A DNA stretch of 8,213 bases from NCBI GenBank assembly GCA_030596465.1, contig JAUVJW010000069.1, positions 1 to 8,213 on the forward strand. The letters are read 5' to 3'. Below are positions 6,561 through 8,213 of this stretch, piece after piece. The notes beneath the pieces are model-generated. The model did no database searches. It was not told where the DNA came from and saw nothing but the letters and a program-made list of their open reading frames with translations. The position numbers were made by a program, and so were the translations under genes. This stretch comes from Candidatus Fermentibacteraceae bacterium (GTDB lineage Bacteria > Fermentibacterota > Fermentibacteria > Fermentibacterales > JCC-6). The number at the start of each line of letters is the position of its first letter. The first letter of the stretch is position 1.

Positions 6561-6569
6561 AATTATCTT
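6541..6569 (+). promoter_or_regulatory. Predicted promoter of the sigma-factor gene
   Basis: TTGTCA (6541-6546, 5 of 6 to TTGACA) and TATCTT (6564-6569, 4 of 6 to TATAAT) are separated by 17 bp. A start of transcription near 6576 would give a leader of about 68 nt to ATG 6644. TATCTTAA also partly fits the TAnnTTTG element of Bacteroidetes promoters. The exact TTGACA at 6551 has no -10 at a usable distance. No convincing promoter was found for the minus-strand operon; GATAAT (6567-6562 on the minus strand) is a possible -10 without a good -35. Confidence 0.4.
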
Positions 6570-6643
6570 AAGTGGAACCAATGCCGACACTGGCAATATA
6601 TAGAGCTAAGCACTTTGAAAAATGCACGGGTTGCGAAAGGCGG

Positions 6644-7492
6644 ATGAATTTGGCCACCAGAAGAACAGAAGGACGCTCCCTTGAACTCTATCTCCGGGAA
6701 ATTGGTACTCGTGATACGCTCACTTCCGAGGAAGAGGCGAATCTTGCTCTGCGAATAAGAGAGGGCGATCTGGAAGCTTTAAACGAACTCACAGAAGCAA
6801 ATCTCAGATTCGTTGTTTCAATCGCAAAACAGTACGCCAATCAAGGTGTTGCTCTTGAGGATCTTATAAACGAAGGAAATGTGGGTCTCATAAGAGCCGC
6901 CAAGGGTTTTGATGAAACAAAGGGATGCCGTTTCATTACTTACGCTGTCTGGTGGATTAGGCAGGCTATTCTGCAGGCTCTTGCTGAACAGTCCAGAATT
7001 GTTCGTCTTCCATTGAATCGTGTTGGCGAGCTTTACAAAATGGGTCGAGCTACCCGGGAGCTGGGCCATTCACTGGGAAGAGATCCGTCTACTGTTGAAA
7101 TTGCCGGGGAGCTGGATGTTTCCCGGGAAGAGGTGGAGGGGATGATGTCGATACACAGTACACATCTGTCCCTTGACAGCCCTGTCTATGAGGGAAGCGA
7201 CAAAACATTTCAGGAAATGATAGCGGCAGAGGGTGGGGTAACTCCAAACGAGGCTGTTCTGGTTGATGCCCTGAAAACCAGCGTGGATGACATGCTCAGC
7301 ATTCTGGATCATCGAGAACGAACAATCATACAGCTTTTCTTCGGTATTCAAACCGACAGGCGTCATACTCTGGCGGAGATTGGCAGAACCATGGGCATAA
7401 GTCGTGAGAGAGTCAGGCAACTGAAGAACAGAGCTATTGCAAAACTCCATGAGTCCAACGACAGTTCCTCTCTGCTTCACTTTCTGAGATAG
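6644..7492 (+). CDS. RNA polymerase sigma factor, RpoD-like (sigma-70 family, short form)
   Basis: Primary-type sigma-70 protein of 282 residues from ATG 6644, directing RNA polymerase to -10/-35 promoters. It begins with region 1.2 (SLELYLREIGTRDTLTSEEE), then region 2 (LTEANLRFVVSIAKQYANQG, DLINEGNVGLIRAAKGFDE). The 2.3-2.4 core is YAVWWIRQAILQALAEQSRI. Region 3 (RATRELGHSLGRDPSTVEIA) follows, and region 4 ends in the helix-turn-helix TLAEIGRTMGISRERVRQLK. Region 1.1 is absent, as in Bacteroidetes-type RpoD, so this may be the housekeeping sigma or a close RpoD paralogue. Start choice is uncertain. The frame opens at GTG 6572, but the first 24 codons (with a CTGC pair of cysteines) match no sigma N-terminus and lack a clear ribosome site. 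ATG 6644 aligns with the usual N-terminus of short RpoD proteins, though its AAAGG at 6636-6640 is only 3 nt away. Confidence 0.9.
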   Translation: MNLATRRTEGRSLELYLREIGTRDTLTSEEEANLALRIREGDLEALNELTEANLRFVVSIAKQYANQGVALEDLINEGNVGLIRAAKGFDETKGCRFITYAVWWIRQAILQALAEQSRIVRLPLNRVGELYKMGRATRELGHSLGRDPSTVEIAGELDVSREEVEGMMSIHSTHLSLDSPVYEGSDKTFQEMIAAEGGVTPNEAVLVDALKTSVDDMLSILDHRERTIIQLFFGIQTDRRHTLAEIGRTMGISRERVRQLKNRAIAKLHESNDSSSLLHFLR

Positions 7493-7504
7493 AGCCTGCA
7501 CCTC

Positions 7505-8213
7505 ATGTTCAAAGGTTCATTAAACTGGGTTCCAGACAATCCTTCAAGCAGACGCAGGCAGGTCATTATGACGCCTTCAAAGGCAGGCCGGTCTGTTCTT
7601 GTTGTTGCGGGGGTTGTCTGCGTGTTTATCGCCCTGGGGTTCAGTCTGGGCAAGGGTGTTTCCGGTAATAACCGTCTCAGTGCGGATCAGGAATACCTGA
7701 CCCTTCAGGGTGAACTTATTCAGTTGAATTGCAGGGTGGAAAATGTACAGAACAGTCTTCAGCAGGTTGCTCAGCGTGAGGAGCGGGCGTTTATGGCAGC
7801 GGCTGATATGAACATTGATTTCTCAAGGATGACAGATCAGCTCACTTCCGGGAATTCCGGTACTGACATATTCAGGTACATTGACGACATTGAACTGAGA
7901 ATCCTTCTCTGTGAGCGGATAGCTTATGCTGAACAGATTGCCTATGATTCTCTGGCCGTGCTTCTTGTGGAGAAAGCTGATCAGCTCAGGCACACCCCTT
8001 CAATATGGCCCGTGAACGGTATTTTTGTCAGCGATTTCGGTGCGAGAATCGATCCATTCACTGGCGCTGTAAGATACCATAAGGGGATAGATATATCTGC
8101 CAATACCGGAACATCGATATATGCCCCGGCGGATGGAACAGTAATATTCTGCGGCTGGAGTGGTGGCTGGGGACTCAATCTGGTAATCAGGCATTCAGAT
8201 TTGATCTCCACCA
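7505..8213 (+). CDS. Membrane-anchored M23 family metallopeptidase (3' end outside window)
   Basis: Runs off the right edge with 236 codons visible and no stop. The frame translates as a short basic cytoplasmic tail (RRR at 16-18, K26, R29), one membrane helix (about 30-49, SVLVVAGVVCVFIALGFSLG), a periplasmic segment likely to form coiled coil (about 57-95, QGELIQLNCRVENVQNSLQQ) and a further helical stretch. The LytM/M23 domain then starts at WPVNGIFVSDFGARIDPFTG. The first zinc motif HxGxD is H192-KGI-D196, followed by APADGTV; the second (HxH) lies beyond the window, so activity cannot be judged. Such proteins cut peptidoglycan cross-links or activate amidases. ATG 7505 has no strong ribosome site. 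ATG 7568, with AGG 5 nt upstream, is an alternative, but the N-terminal NWVPDNPSSRRR pattern resembles the tail of related peptidases and favours 7505. It begins 12 nt after the sigma gene, so cotranscription is likely. Confidence 0.85.
   Translation, partial: MFKGSLNWVPDNPSSRRRQVIMTPSKAGRSVLVVAGVVCVFIALGFSLGKGVSGNNRLSADQEYLTLQGELIQLNCRVENVQNSLQQVAQREERAFMAAADMNIDFSRMTDQLTSGNSGTDIFRYIDDIELRILLCERIAYAEQIAYDSLAVLLVEKADQLRHTPSIWPVNGIFVSDFGARIDPFTGAVRYHKGIDISANTGTSIYAPADGTVIFCGWSGGWGLNLVIRHSDLIST

Noticed and set aside
6597..6602. TATATA as an alternative -10 element for the sigma gene
   Set aside because: No -35-like hexamer lies 16-18 bp upstream and there is no extended -10 TG.
7070..7501. 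A 143-codon minus-strand frame opposite the sigma factor
   Set aside because: It is complementary to conserved sigma regions 3 and 4 and shows no protein-family features.
1..8213. tRNA, rRNA, CRISPR array, insertion sequence or phage genes
   Set aside because: No cloverleaf, direct-repeat array, transposase or terminal inverted repeats were seen. Coding genes occupy nearly the whole window.

Overview
The window reads as gene-dense bacterial chromosome of moderate GC. It holds nine protein genes, no RNA genes, no mobile elements and no CRISPR. No non-coding stretch exceeds about 130 bases. Shine-Dalgarno motifs are strong and TTG/GTG starts are used. The PilQ-type secretin points to a Gram-negative (diderm) envelope. 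The short RpoD-like sigma factor, which lacks the long region 1.1, resembles those of Bacteroidetes, Gemmatimonadetes and related FCB-type phyla. The exact taxon cannot be read from this sequence; an uncultured FCB-group lineage is my best guess and is inference.

Left block (1-4197, + strand) is one very compact run. It contains the 3' portion of a type IV pilus secretin (pilQ-like), then rsmD (16S rRNA m2G966 methyltransferase), coaD (phosphopantetheine adenylyltransferase), a class I aspartate/aromatic-type aminotransferase and a small MJ0042-type zinc-ribbon protein. After the 9-nt gap following the secretin, successive genes overlap by 4, 1 and 4 bp, which suggests one transcript with coupled translation. 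The functions are mixed: pilus export, ribosome modification, CoA synthesis and amino-acid metabolism.

Middle block (4198-6513, - strand) is a three-gene operon convergent with the left block, with no base between the two stop codons. In transcription order it encodes a zinc-ribbon SAM methyltransferase, a shortened sugar-nucleotidyltransferase-like protein with a C-terminal left-handed beta-helix, and a GmhA-type SIS sugar-phosphate isomerase. The genes overlap by 4 and about 17 bp. This looks like a small surface-sugar or glycan module. Its middle protein appears to lack the catalytic signature of active nucleotidyltransferases, which makes the module the most unusual part of the window.

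Right block (6514-8213, + strand) starts at a divergent control region. That region has a perfect 10-bp inverted repeat (6538-6560) beside a related imperfect one (6522-6539), overlapping the predicted sigma-gene promoter. It is followed by a primary-type sigma factor and, 12 nt later, a membrane-anchored M23 metallopeptidase that runs off the right edge.
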